DNA of 64,000 nucleotides from Shimia sp022448905 (GTDB lineage Bacteria > Pseudomonadota > Alphaproteobacteria > Rhodobacterales > Rhodobacteraceae), in contig NZ_CP138953.1 of the NCBI RefSeq assembly GCF_047126315.1, positions 2,728,001 through 2,792,000 on the forward strand. The letters are read 5' to 3'. Below, piece by piece: positions 1-7,836 of the stretch; the stretch's first letter is position 1, and every line of letters begins with the position of its first letter. Position numbers and translations under genes: made by a program. The notes beneath the pieces are model-generated. The model ran no database searches. It was not told the DNA's origin and saw nothing but the letters and a program-made list of their open reading frames with translations.

Positions 1-134
1 ACGACCATAAGACTTTCACACTCAGGTTGCCGACCTGGGCGGTAAATTCGGTCAAATTGAATTTACAAGCATCATGCTGCCGTATTGCAGAACGCAAAGC
101 CATCAGTTCTCTGAATGCTGCAGTACTGATTTTT

Positions 135-160
135 GTGATGGTTGGCGCGCCAACCATCAC
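135..160. repeat. 26-bp perfect palindrome
   Basis: The 13-base half GTGATGGTTGGCG is followed directly by its exact reverse complement. It lies 22 bases past the stop of the minus-strand amide hydrolase. No T-run follows it on the minus strand (the flank there reads A-rich), so a simple terminator for that gene is not supported. It could be a protein-binding site or a cruciform-forming element. Confidence 0.6.
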
Positions 161-181
161 CATGGTTTTTGGCCCCGCGCC

Positions 182-1270
182 TCAGAAATCGCCGGTTCTG
201 TCCCGGGCCACAAAACCGCTTTCCATGATCAGCGTTGTTGGTTCAGCAATCGCTTCTATTGCCTTTTTCACGTCAATTACCTCAACACTCTGAGTGAGGT
301 ATGTCTTGTAGTAGTAGCGCACGTTATTGGTATCGGCAGCCGAAGTCCAAATTGTGTAATCTGCGAATTCGGCGCTTCCGTCGGCCTCACGTATCGAACC
401 TTTAGGAATGTCAAAAGCATTCAGAATGTGAAACGCCTTAAAGACGGCGTCATCTACTGTTTCGGAGGGTAGAGACGTGTTTGCAAATGCCACAGCGCGA
501 ACAAAGCGCGCAGGGGATGAATGGTCACCCGGCATGCCCAGCAAACCACTGCCTTGGCCAAAAGGCGTAACACTTTGTCTGCCCACTGTCATTTTTCCAC
601 GATTTTCGCTTTGTAGACCAACATAGTTTCTTAAGTTGGTAAGATGCCAATCATAGGTTGGATTGTTTGTGACCACATTCACAGTGTTATCGAAAATGCT
701 CAGGCCCTTGTCCGTATACTCTATGACAATGGACGCGCCGGAGGCATCAGTGACGGCATAGTGAAAAGGAGCAAATCCGTCGATCTCGGCCACATATGTT
801 CCGACGACATCAATGGTTGGGAGCGCTGCCTTGACCTCCTCAACGGTTGAAAACTGACCCAGAATCCAATTGCCTATTTCTTCAGACGATACGGCGCGGC
901 CAATATTTTCATCTGTGAGTTCTTGGACAACCGCATCCCCGGCAAAATAAAATGCGCCAAAATATAGCCCCTCGGTGTTTAAGCCATCAAAGACGATTGG
1001 CATATCCAGCCCATTCGCACCGAGAAAGCCGTACTTTGCTTCGAAGGTGAAGCCGGTTTTGTCAGGGTTCAGTGCGAGGGTTTCAATCTCTGTGCCAGCC
1101 GGCACAGCAAAAATGTTCGAGTGAATATCAAAGCTGAACTCCATAGTGCGGGCGGGTACGGTCGCGCCGTCAGCAGAGTCGAGGACGATGCCTGTGCAAC
1201 CCAACACATGTTGAGAGCTAAGGGCGAGTGCCGCAATAGCAGCGACAAAAAGGTTATTCGATTTTGGCAT
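182..1270 (-). CDS. Exported linear amide C-N hydrolase (penicillin V acylase / choloylglycine hydrolase family)
   Basis: Ntn-fold hydrolase that should cleave a linear amide bond using an N-terminal cysteine. A hydrophobic signal segment (residues about 7-23) ends directly before Cys25, the expected nucleophile. Counting Cys25 as position 1, Arg41 falls at position 17, the conserved family arginine, and Glu44 sits where many members have Asp20. An Asn-containing stretch (VVTNNPTYDWHL) matches the family oxyanion region. Removal of the signal peptide would expose the nucleophile, as in Gram-negative penicillin V acylases, so the enzyme should be periplasmic. The tetrapeptide VLGC before the mature start also resembles a weak lipobox. 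The length of 362 residues is normal. The substrate is unknown; N-acyl homoserine lactones are one possibility because some Gram-negative relatives cleave them. Confidence 0.88.
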   Translation of the reverse strand: MPKSNNLFVAAIAALALSSQHVLGCTGIVLDSADGATVPARTMEFSFDIHSNIFAVPAGTEIETLALNPDKTGFTFEAKYGFLGANGLDMPIVFDGLNTEGLYFGAFYFAGDAVVQELTDENIGRAVSSEEIGNWILGQFSTVEEVKAALPTIDVVGTYVAEIDGFAPFHYAVTDASGASIVIEYTDKGLSIFDNTVNVVTNNPTYDWHLTNLRNYVGLQSENRGKMTVGRQSVTPFGQGSGLLGMPGDHSSPARFVRAVAFANTSLPSETVDDAVFKAFHILNAFDIPKGSIREADGSAEFADYTIWTSAADTNNVRYYYKTYLTQSVEVIDVKKAIEAIAEPTTLIMESGFVARDRTGDF

Positions 1271-1482
1271 TTCTTTGTCTCTCTCCTTTACCGCTTTCGC
1301 GGATTAATTTTGCTCCAAGTCACTAGAAGCTTCCGCTTTGATAGGTCCTTTCAATGTCAAATACTGCGTTCTGGAAGTGTCTTCTGCCCCGTCCAGTCTG
1401 CATTCATCTTCTGTGCTGTTTGTTCTGATTAGTAAAAATAGCATGGGTATTGGTTTTTAAATTTTGAAACGGGTCGGCATGA

Positions 1483-2562
1483 TCAAAGCCACTGTTCAAG
1501 TTCACTGACGTAAAGGCAAGTCTTTCCAATTCTTTCATGGACCCAGTCGGGGTTGTAATAGGTGTCCATGTAGCGATCACCACCATCACACATGATCGAT
1601 ACAACTGATCCCGACAAGCCTTTTTCCATCATCTCTCTTGCAACATTCAGGGCGCCCCAAAGATTAGTGCCTGTTGATGCGCCGGCTCTTCGGCCGATAA
1701 GTTTTTCCAGCCACAGTATGGTTGCCACACTGGCGGCATCGGGCACTTTGATCATGGAATCGATGACATCAGGCTGAAAAGATTTTTCGACCTTGGGTCG
1801 CCCAATTCCCTCGACCCGGCTTGAGGAAGTGATGTGGAGATCAGGACGTTTCTGAACGTAGCTGTCGTAAAAGACAGAGTCCTCAGGGTCGACGACAACC
1901 AGGCGTGTCTCGTGACCGCGATATCGAATATAGCGGCCAAGGGTTGCTGATGTCCCGCCTGTCCCTGCGCTCATGACGAGAGTGTGCGGGATTGGGTGCG
2001 GCTCTCTTTCCATCTGCAGAAAAATGCTTTCCGCTATGTTGTTGTTGCCGCGCCAATCCGTTGCCCGTTCGGCAAACATGAATTGGTCCATGAAATAGCC
2101 GCCGGTTTGGTTTGCCAATGCTGTAGCCGCATCGTGCATTTGGGTTGCACTGTCTACAAAATGACACTGGCCACCGAACAGAGTGATATTCTTGACCTTA
2201 CTTTTTGCGGTGCTCCTTGGCATGACAGCGATGAACGGCAAGCCAAGCATGCGCGCAAAATAGGCCTCTGAAACTGCTGTGCTTCCAGAGGACGCTTCGA
2301 CAATGGTCGTGGTGTTGCAGATTTTGCCGTTGCACAATGCGTAAAGAAACAAGGAACGGGCGAGGCGATGTTTTAAACTCCCCGTCGGATGAGTGCTTTC
2401 ATCTTTGAGGTAGATATCGACATCCTTGAGTTTAGGGATATCCAACTTGAAAAGATGCGTGTCTGCGGAGCGTTGGTAGTCGGCTTCAATCTTCCTGACA
2501 GCTTCTGAAACCCAATCACGCACAGCTATCTCCTGTTCAAAAATATGCTTTAGAGCGACCAT
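1483..2562 (-). CDS. cds1: PLP-dependent cysteine desulfhydrase (Cds1-like) of the cysteine synthase fold
   Basis: Fold-type II PLP enzyme resembling mycobacterial Cds1, which breaks L-cysteine into pyruvate, ammonia and hydrogen sulfide. The motif HPTGSLKHR carries the PLP lysine (residue 64 from this ATG). EASSGSTAVS is the substrate loop, SAGTGGTSATLGRY the phosphate-binding glycine loop, and SIMCDGGDRYMDTYY a characteristic C-terminal motif. The opening RDWVSEAVRKIEADYQRSADTHL is typical of the Cds1 group and unlike biosynthetic CysK. The start is uncertain: an in-frame TTG lies 18 bases upstream (2580), and neither start has a clear ribosome binding site. It stands alone between two hydrolytic genes, in an accessory-looking region. 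It may serve cysteine detoxification or sulfide release. Confidence 0.8.
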   Translation of the reverse strand: MVALKHIFEQEIAVRDWVSEAVRKIEADYQRSADTHLFKLDIPKLKDVDIYLKDESTHPTGSLKHRLARSLFLYALCNGKICNTTTIVEASSGSTAVSEAYFARMLGLPFIAVMPRSTAKSKVKNITLFGGQCHFVDSATQMHDAATALANQTGGYFMDQFMFAERATDWRGNNNIAESIFLQMEREPHPIPHTLVMSAGTGGTSATLGRYIRYRGHETRLVVVDPEDSVFYDSYVQKRPDLHITSSSRVEGIGRPKVEKSFQPDVIDSMIKVPDAASVATILWLEKLIGRRAGASTGTNLWGALNVAREMMEKGLSGSVVSIMCDGGDRYMDTYYNPDWVHERIGKTCLYVSELEQWL

Positions 2563-2839
2563 AGCATTCGGTAGGCACAAGATAGTAGGGGCATATTTTA
2601 ATTATTCAGCACCTTCTACCATGACCTCTGAAGTGGGGCTAAGCCGGGGCAGGCATTGCAATCGTTTGCTCGCTGGGCCAACGACCTGTGCTGCGCGCTT
2701 ATGAATTGCCCGGCGTAAAATCTGTCAACAATTTCAGCGGTGGAAGGCCAAACATCGCAACGATGACGAAGCGTCACAAAATATTGTATCAGCAAAATTA
2801 CTCCCAATATGCTTACGGTGGATAGGAGGGGTGTTGAAC

Positions 2840-4051
2840 ATGAGTGTCAGGCATTTGATCTATGTAGCCATGATGTGGCTGTGTACGCCTGCAATGGCTA
2901 TCATTGACGGGACTGAAGCAGATACAGAAGCATTTCGATCCTACGTCTCGATCCGTGCTATCAGCCCCTTTCCAAGCCAAAATGGAAAAGAAATTAACGC
3001 CTGCGGTGGCACATTGATTGCGCCGAATTGGGTGTTGACCGCCAACCATTGTCGGCCTGCCTACGAGGCGGTCTTGAACGGTGGTGAACCGGTCTTTGTG
3101 GGCGTAAACTTGGGCGTTGACGGCCTGTTCGAAAAGAAATTACGCGTCGTGGACTATATTCTTGCACCTGCCAAGCTGGGGCATGAGCGCGTGGATGCAG
3201 CTCTACTGGAGTTGGAAGCCGACGCAACGCTCTATGGTGCTCAGATAGCGCATATCTTTGATGGCGACCTTGCAGTTGGGACTGCAACAACCACTGTAGG
3301 TCTTGGGCAAGGCCATGAGGGAGACCCGCTTTTATTTTATAGTTCCAAAGTGACAGAAACCTCTTTGTGCAACTCGCCACGGGTTGATTACGATGATCTT
3401 CATGATTTTTGCGTTGGTATCCCGGGTTCAACTCAAAGAGCAGGCTACGGCGATTCCGGCGGCCCTTTGTTTGTCCTTGGTGGGGTCGATGGTGATGATT
3501 ATCTTATAGCGGGTATCGTGAAAGGGGGCGTTAAGGCGAACGCAACCGGCATCGAAGAGACCGAAAACATCAGGTATACCGATGTAAACAAACTGCGTGA
3601 TTGGATAAGCGCAACGACAGGATGTGACCTGAAGTCTGGTGATGAAACTGCGCAAATAGACGGTACGTTGGTCTGTGAGGGTATGATGCCTGATATGCCC
3701 CTGGTAAATACTTACTGGAAAATAACCTCGATCTTTGGAAAAGACGTGGTCGTGGTTAATAACCGCCGGGAACCGCACATCATTTTCCGTAGCGGTGAAG
3801 GCAACGGCTTGGTGGCAACGGTTGGTTGTAACAAGATTTCGGCTGGGTTCGCGCAAGACGGTGACACTTTAAAGATTGAAGCCGTGGCTTCAACCAAGAT
3901 GGCATGCGTGGAGCCGCTGGCGAATGCGGAACAAGATCTTCTGAAGCTGCTTGATCGCGTTGTGAAATTTGAAATTGACCACGAGAAACTCGTTTTGGTC
4001 GATGCCGATGGGGTCATTCTAGCCAACTTAGAAGCTGTTCACTTCCAATGA
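2840..4051 (+). CDS. Secreted trypsin-like serine protease with C-terminal META (HslJ-like) domain
   Basis: The ATG at 2840 follows AGGAGG (2824-2829) at good spacing; an earlier GTG at 2831 is less likely. Residues 1-20 form a signal peptide ending AMA, and the mature chain would begin IIDG, the usual first residues of an active chymotrypsin-fold protease, so no propeptide is apparent. The triad is His70 (TANHC), Asp119 (DAALL) and Ser206 (GDSGGP). The residue six before Ser206 is Arg200, where trypsin has Asp, and the usual cysteine at the 191 position is Gly202, so specificity is unlikely to be tryptic. From about residue 290 a META domain follows (NTYWKI, then VGCNKISAGF, then STKMACVEP). 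META domains occur in heat-shock and surface proteins such as HslJ. The substrate is unknown. Confidence 0.85.
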   Translation: MSVRHLIYVAMMWLCTPAMAIIDGTEADTEAFRSYVSIRAISPFPSQNGKEINACGGTLIAPNWVLTANHCRPAYEAVLNGGEPVFVGVNLGVDGLFEKKLRVVDYILAPAKLGHERVDAALLELEADATLYGAQIAHIFDGDLAVGTATTTVGLGQGHEGDPLLFYSSKVTETSLCNSPRVDYDDLHDFCVGIPGSTQRAGYGDSGGPLFVLGGVDGDDYLIAGIVKGGVKANATGIEETENIRYTDVNKLRDWISATTGCDLKSGDETAQIDGTLVCEGMMPDMPLVNTYWKITSIFGKDVVVVNNRREPHIIFRSGEGNGLVATVGCNKISAGFAQDGDTLKIEAVASTKMACVEPLANAEQDLLKLLDRVVKFEIDHEKLVLVDADGVILANLEAVHFQ

Positions 4052-4446
4052 GCTTTTCAAGTTGAGGACGAGGGTCTGGAAAATCAGATCATTGAATCAA
4101 CCAGTGGTATTTTCGAGTTTTTAGCGCTTCACTTAGCGACCATGAGGTGGTCCTAAGGGTTGTCCCAAAATGCAATTGTTAGGCTAGCGGTTGGCCACTG
4201 GGTTCCATCCTCTGTTTTGCGAAGACACAGCGTATGAAGCCTGAAAAGCACTTGCAACGGACCGCCTGTCATGCGAGTTTACCAACGATTTCGTTTATAC
4301 CACAGCCATTCATCGTGGACGCTGCGCTTGCAAGACGAACAGCTTGCACCTTCAATCGACGTGTAAGTAAACAGACATTCCTAGGACAAAACGTTTTCGT
4401 GAATTTGGGAATGGTGGTTTGAAACAAAAAGGGAATGGGGTGGAAC
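4052..4446. other. Gap without a recognisable gene
   Basis: About 395 bases between the protease and the second amide hydrolase. A 62-codon plus-strand reading frame at 4234-4422 has no recognisable motif and no good ribosome binding site, so I do not call it. I see no terminator or clear repeat. It may hold the promoter of the downstream gene or decayed DNA. Confidence 0.4.
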
Positions 4447-5421
4447 ATGTGCACTCGCCTTTTGTACGAAACAGCTAAAAAAGCCTTCATTACAGCAAGA
4501 AGTATGGATTGGTATGAGGATCTTGGCTCTGATTTGTGGGCCTTTCCTAAGGGTATGGAAAGGGATGGTGGCCTTGGGGAAGGGTCGATCAAGTGGACAT
4601 CAAAGTATGGATCAATCACTCTTTCAGGCTACGACGTGGGAACGGCGGACGGTATGAACGAAGCCGGTCTGGTTGCAAATCTGCTCTACTTGGCCGAGGC
4701 GGATTATGCCACCGAGACCAGCGATGGAAAACCAAAGCTCTCAGTGGGTGCCTGGGCACAATACGCATTAGACAGTTATGCAACCGTCGCCGAAGCGGTC
4801 ATGGGTCTTTCCGATGAACCTTTTCAAATGATTGACCCAGCGCTTCCCAATGGAAAAGCCGCGGGTTTGCACCTTTCGTTGTCAGACAAAATTGGGGGAT
4901 CGGCGATTTTTGAATACGTTAACGGCAAACTCGTTGTACATCATGGTGGCGAGTACGCGGTTATGACCAATTCTCCAACTTACGATGAACAACTCGCGCT
5001 CACGGCCTATTGGGGACAAATTGGTGGGTTGTCGATGTTGCCGGGTACAAACCGTGCGGCTGACAGATTTGTAAGAACCTCGTTCTATCTGCAATCGGTG
5101 CCCAAATTCGAAGATCCGAGGCTGGCGACGTCTGCGGCATTCTCGATTATACGAAACGCGTCTGTTCCGCTCGGCATAACAGATGCAAATGCACCAAACA
5201 TCGCAAGTACAATCTGGCGCTCGGTAGCGGACCATGACGCAGGACGTTACTATTACGAGTCTGCAGTCAGCCCGAATGCGTTCTGGGTAGATATAGAGAA
5301 CTTGGATCTTGCGGAACGCAGTAAGCCTATGAAGCTATGCTTGAAAGATCATCCAATTTTGGCCGGAGACGTTTCCAAAGAGTTCACTCCAGCTCAACCA
5401 TTTCGATGGCTTGCACACTGA
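4447..5421 (+). CDS. Cytoplasmic linear amide C-N hydrolase (choloylglycine hydrolase family)
   Basis: Second Ntn amide hydrolase of the window. The longest frame begins 12 bases earlier (MGWNMC), but family members need cysteine directly after the initiator methionine, so ATG 4447, giving Met-Cys2, is chosen; a G-rich stretch (GGGGTGG) just upstream can serve as ribosome binding site. With Cys2 as position 1, Arg18 and Asp21 fall at 17 and 20, the canonical catalytic positions. MTNSPTYDEQL supplies the conserved Asn, and GTNRAADRFVR a late conserved Arg. There is no signal peptide, so it should act in the cytoplasm, unlike the exported homologue at 182-1270. It has 324 residues, normal for the family. 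The substrate (bile-salt-like, penicillin V, or acyl-homoserine-lactone amides) cannot be told from sequence. Confidence 0.87.
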   Translation: MCTRLLYETAKKAFITARSMDWYEDLGSDLWAFPKGMERDGGLGEGSIKWTSKYGSITLSGYDVGTADGMNEAGLVANLLYLAEADYATETSDGKPKLSVGAWAQYALDSYATVAEAVMGLSDEPFQMIDPALPNGKAAGLHLSLSDKIGGSAIFEYVNGKLVVHHGGEYAVMTNSPTYDEQLALTAYWGQIGGLSMLPGTNRAADRFVRTSFYLQSVPKFEDPRLATSAAFSIIRNASVPLGITDANAPNIASTIWRSVADHDAGRYYYESAVSPNAFWVDIENLDLAERSKPMKLCLKDHPILAGDVSKEFTPAQPFRWLAH

Positions 5422-5795
5422 TATTTTGGTCTCTTACACGGGCTGATTTTGTATTGGGCGTTTCTAGACCGAGCCCAAATCGCACTGCTAATTTTGGGTC
5501 GCGAGTTTCGTGATGCGGCGACACTAGGGAATGCAATGGATACTTTTGGCTTATCAGCATGCGCGACCGACGGGAAAAGCTAGGGTGACGAGTGAGTTCA
5601 TAATTCGTTTGATTGCTGGCAAGCAGCCTTTGAACGACATTCGTCCCACTAGATACTTGAGACCAGAAAAATTCAGATCCCAGTTCCGATACCTCCGCCA
5701 CTTGCGCTGTTCTTTCAGTTCTATCGGATAGGTAAAGATAGCCTTGGGCTTTGTTTCTCTGTCAATTTTCTTGCTTCGACATTCTTCCGGCTTTT
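5422..5795. other. Gap without a recognisable gene
   Basis: About 374 bases after the second amide hydrolase. Short frames on both strands show no family motif. The segment marks the change from the hydrolase cluster to the small phage-type gene pair and could be decayed mobile DNA. No terminal inverted repeats or tRNA fragment were found. Confidence 0.35.
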
Positions 5796-6104
5796 ATGGT
5801 TGCCGAGTTTAAACCGCGCGACACCGTTGAACGCCTGTTGGCAGTGCAGATGGCGGCAACACATGTGGCAATGGTGCGGTCGGCTCGATGGTTGGCGAAT
5901 GCCGAAAACGTCGATCAAGTGAACGCCCATTACACGGGGTACAACAAGCTGGCGCGGACCTATGCGGCACAGGTTGAGACGCTGCGCAAGCATCGCAATG
6001 GAGGCAAGCAAACTGTGCGTGTCGAGCGGGTGAACGTTGAGAGCGGCGGACAGGCGATCGTCGGCGACGTCACCACCCGGGGGATGGTTGAAGATGAAAT
6101 GTGA
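5796..6104 (+). CDS. Small conserved protein, GGQAIVG-motif type, usually found near phage or mobile DNA
   Basis: The likely start is ATG 5796 (MVAEFKPRDTVERLL), giving 102 residues; the frame extends upstream to 5751 but those residues look like non-coding sequence. The body is helical (AATHVAMVRSARWL, NKLARTYAAQVETLRKHR) and is followed by KQTVRVERVNVESGGQAIVG. From memory, alphaproteobacterial proteins with a PRD opening, a helical middle and a V-V-GGQA-VG ending are common small hypotheticals, often beside a zinc-knuckle protein like the next gene. The function is unknown. The end overlaps the start of the next gene by 11 bases, which suggests translational coupling. The ribosome binding site is weak. 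Confidence 0.6.
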   Translation: MVAEFKPRDTVERLLAVQMAATHVAMVRSARWLANAENVDQVNAHYTGYNKLARTYAAQVETLRKHRNGGKQTVRVERVNVESGGQAIVGDVTTRGMVEDEM

Positions 6105-6363
6105 CGACAACCCCATGAGCAAGGAGCATGCAGCTCCGAGATGCACAGCGACCTCAAAACGAACCGGAGAGCGCTGCAAAGGCCCGGCTGTGAAAGGATG
6201 GACGGTGTGCCGGTTCCATGGTGCCCGCGGCGATCACGGCCCTGGCAAGGCCAATCCAGCGTACAGGCACGGCATGCGGACGCGAGAATGGCAAGAAATG
6301 CGCAAGGTGATCAACGATCTGGTCGGGATCGAGAAGGAAATCGAGGATTTGATCTCCGATTGA
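6094..6363 (+). CDS. Small zinc-knuckle protein of the HGGxxTGP type
   Basis: Translation from ATG 6094 is supported by an upstream GGGGGATGG; an internal ATG at 6115 (MSKEH) is an alternative. The protein is 89 residues. Cys17, Cys28, Cys39 and His42 are spaced C-x10-C-x10-C-x2-H, and the stretch TSKRTGERCK, then VCRFHGARG, then GKANPAYRHGMRT matches the common small alphaproteobacterial proteins with a Cys/His knuckle and an HGG-x-GP-x-N-x-HG tail. These are frequently found near prophage-like or integrated elements. A DNA- or RNA-binding role is a guess. It overlaps the preceding small gene, and both look intact despite lying between decayed stretches. Confidence 0.65.
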   Translation: MKCDDNPMSKEHAAPRCTATSKRTGERCKGPAVKGWTVCRFHGARGDHGPGKANPAYRHGMRTREWQEMRKVINDLVGIEKEIEDLISD

Positions 6364-6714
6364 TCGCGCTCTCTCAATGGCGGCTTAACGTTCCAAACCA
6401 GTCATTTGACAAAAATACTCAGATGACTGCTTCGAGTCCGCAATGGACATCGTTTCGTTCGCGACCAATGTCTAGTTGTAGTTGGCAGGAGAGGAGGACC
6501 TAAAACAGTCGTTGATAGCAGATCACCGACACGTCTTCACCTTTGGCGTCAACCGGCAGCACCTCGTAAGAGATGCGAAAGGGCGTTCAGCCATGAAACG
6601 ATCCCCGGTTCGTTTGAAAGACGGGCACCACCGCCACAAACCCTTAAGTCAGCATTCCGGTGAAGATCAAAACTGCGCGTTCGCGTTGATTTTGTCGTAA
6701 GTTGCTGATCCAAA
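6364..6714. other. Gap with a possible toxin-gene remnant
   Basis: About 351 bases before the TusA-like gene. On the minus strand, 6500-6583 reads as a short tail containing PFRISYEVLPVDAKGED and ending YQRLF before a stop. This is faintly like the end of a ParE/RelE-type toxin, but it is cut by a stop upstream. The resemblance is weak, so it is recorded only as a possible remnant. No intact gene is seen. Confidence 0.25.
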
Positions 6715-6936
6715 TCAGCCTTTTTGCACGATGAACTGCAATTGACCATCTGCTTCTGTCATGCTGACAAAGGCGTGTCCGGCCTCGTTACAGAAATGTG
6801 GCACGTCCACAATGGCCGCCGGATCATCTGCCAGCAGCAGCACTTTCGCGCCAGACTTTAGGGGTTCCATACGTTTGCGCAGGCGCAAAACAGGCAGGGG
6901 GCACAACAGGCCAATTGCATCAACTTCCAAATCCAT
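6715..6936 (-). CDS. TusA-family sulfur carrier protein
   Basis: A 73-residue protein with the family's N-terminal sequence VDAIGLLCPLPVLRLRKRM. The CPLP motif matches the CPxP signature in which the cysteine carries persulfide sulfur. The later stretch VLLLADDPAAIVDVPHFCNEAGH is the usual second half, with an acidic DDP in the beta-alpha turn. In the cell it should pass sulfur between desulfurases and acceptors, or assist redox sulfur chemistry. It is divergent from ccdA, with a 93-base shared control region, and that thiol/disulfide neighbour suggests a redox role. TusA proper cannot be told from its paralogues here. Confidence 0.85.
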   Translation of the reverse strand: MDLEVDAIGLLCPLPVLRLRKRMEPLKSGAKVLLLADDPAAIVDVPHFCNEAGHAFVSMTEADGQLQFIVQKG

Positions 6937-7029
6937 AAGACGGACATAGGCAGGATGTTACGGTCTGTCCACAGGGATGTGACCACCTGTGCACGTGACC
7001 TTCTTTGGAGGGTGGTCTAAGGGTGGGAC

Positions 7030-7782
7030 ATGTTTGGAATCGATATCATCGACGCGGGGCTTTTGCCTGCGATGTTTGTGGCGCTGGCGGCGGGAATGAT
7101 CTCGTTTCTCAGTCCTTGTGTTCTGCCCATTGTGCCGCCCTATTTGGCCTATATGAGCGGCGTCAGCATGTCAGAGCTCACCACAGAACAAGAGGCGCGG
7201 CGCAAGGCGATTGTAGCGGCCTTATTCTTTGTGATGGGCTTGTCGACGGTATTTCTGTTCCTCGGCTTTACAGCCTCGGCGTTTGGGGCGTTTTTCCTAC
7301 AAAATCAGGAGCTTTTCAGCAAGATCGCAGGCGGCGTTGTGATCGTCTTTGGTCTGCATTTTCTGAACGTGTTTCGTATCCCATTCCTGGATCGCGAAGC
7401 ACGCATTGAGACGGGGGAGTCCGGCGGATCTGCCTTTGGGGCCTATGTTCTGGGTCTCGCGTTTGCCTTTGGCTGGACACCTTGCATCGGGCCACAGCTC
7501 GGCGCGATTCTGTCATTGGCGGCTGGGGAAGCGTCGATCACACGCGGGACAGTCTTGCTTGGCGTCTACGCCGCAGGTCTTGGCATTCCGTTTCTGCTGG
7601 CTGCGATCTTCCTCAATCGGGCAATGGGGGTGATGAACAAACTCAAGCGCCACATGGGCACAATCGAGAAGGTCATGGGTGGCTTGCTGCTGTTCGTGGG
7701 TGTCATGATGGTTACCGGGGCGTTCTCGACGTTCTCTTATTGGCTTCTGGAGACCTTTCCGGCGCTCGCAACCCTCGGATAA
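7030..7782 (+). CDS. ccdA: Cytochrome c biogenesis / thiol transport protein CcdA
   Basis: A polytopic inner-membrane protein of about six helices, 250 residues, that moves electrons from cytoplasmic thioredoxin to periplasmic thiols for cytochrome c maturation. Two paired cysteines lie in membrane motifs, Cys30 in FLSPCVLP and Cys152 in WTPCIGP, the standard CcdA redox pair. The ribosome binding region GGAGGGTGGT lies upstream. It starts a run of plus-strand genes but is separated from the next by 54 bases. DsbD would carry extra periplasmic domains; these are absent, so it is the short CcdA type. Confidence 0.93.
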   Translation: MFGIDIIDAGLLPAMFVALAAGMISFLSPCVLPIVPPYLAYMSGVSMSELTTEQEARRKAIVAALFFVMGLSTVFLFLGFTASAFGAFFLQNQELFSKIAGGVVIVFGLHFLNVFRIPFLDREARIETGESGGSAFGAYVLGLAFAFGWTPCIGPQLGAILSLAAGEASITRGTVLLGVYAAGLGIPFLLAAIFLNRAMGVMNKLKRHMGTIEKVMGGLLLFVGVMMVTGAFSTFSYWLLETFPALATLG

Positions 7783-7836
7783 GGCTTAATTTTGCCAAAG
7801 TGAGCGGTTACACTCCTCTCAAAGGAGAGGCAGGCC

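Noticed and set aside
2616..2807. 63-codon minus-strand frame before the protease gene
   Set aside because: No family recognised and no ribosome binding site; possibly decayed DNA but not supportable as a gene.
4234..4422. 62-codon frame before the second amide hydrolase
   Set aside because: Weak start signal, no motif; more likely a leader or random frame.
4438..4449. Longer start of the second amide hydrolase (MGWNMC)
   Set aside because: The family needs cysteine directly after the initiator Met; ATG 4447 satisfies this and the catalytic positions then match.
6500..6583. Possible C-terminal fragment of a ParE/RelE-type toxin on the minus strand
   Set aside because: Only about 27 codons remain and the resemblance is weak, so it is mentioned inside the gap entry but not called a pseudogene.
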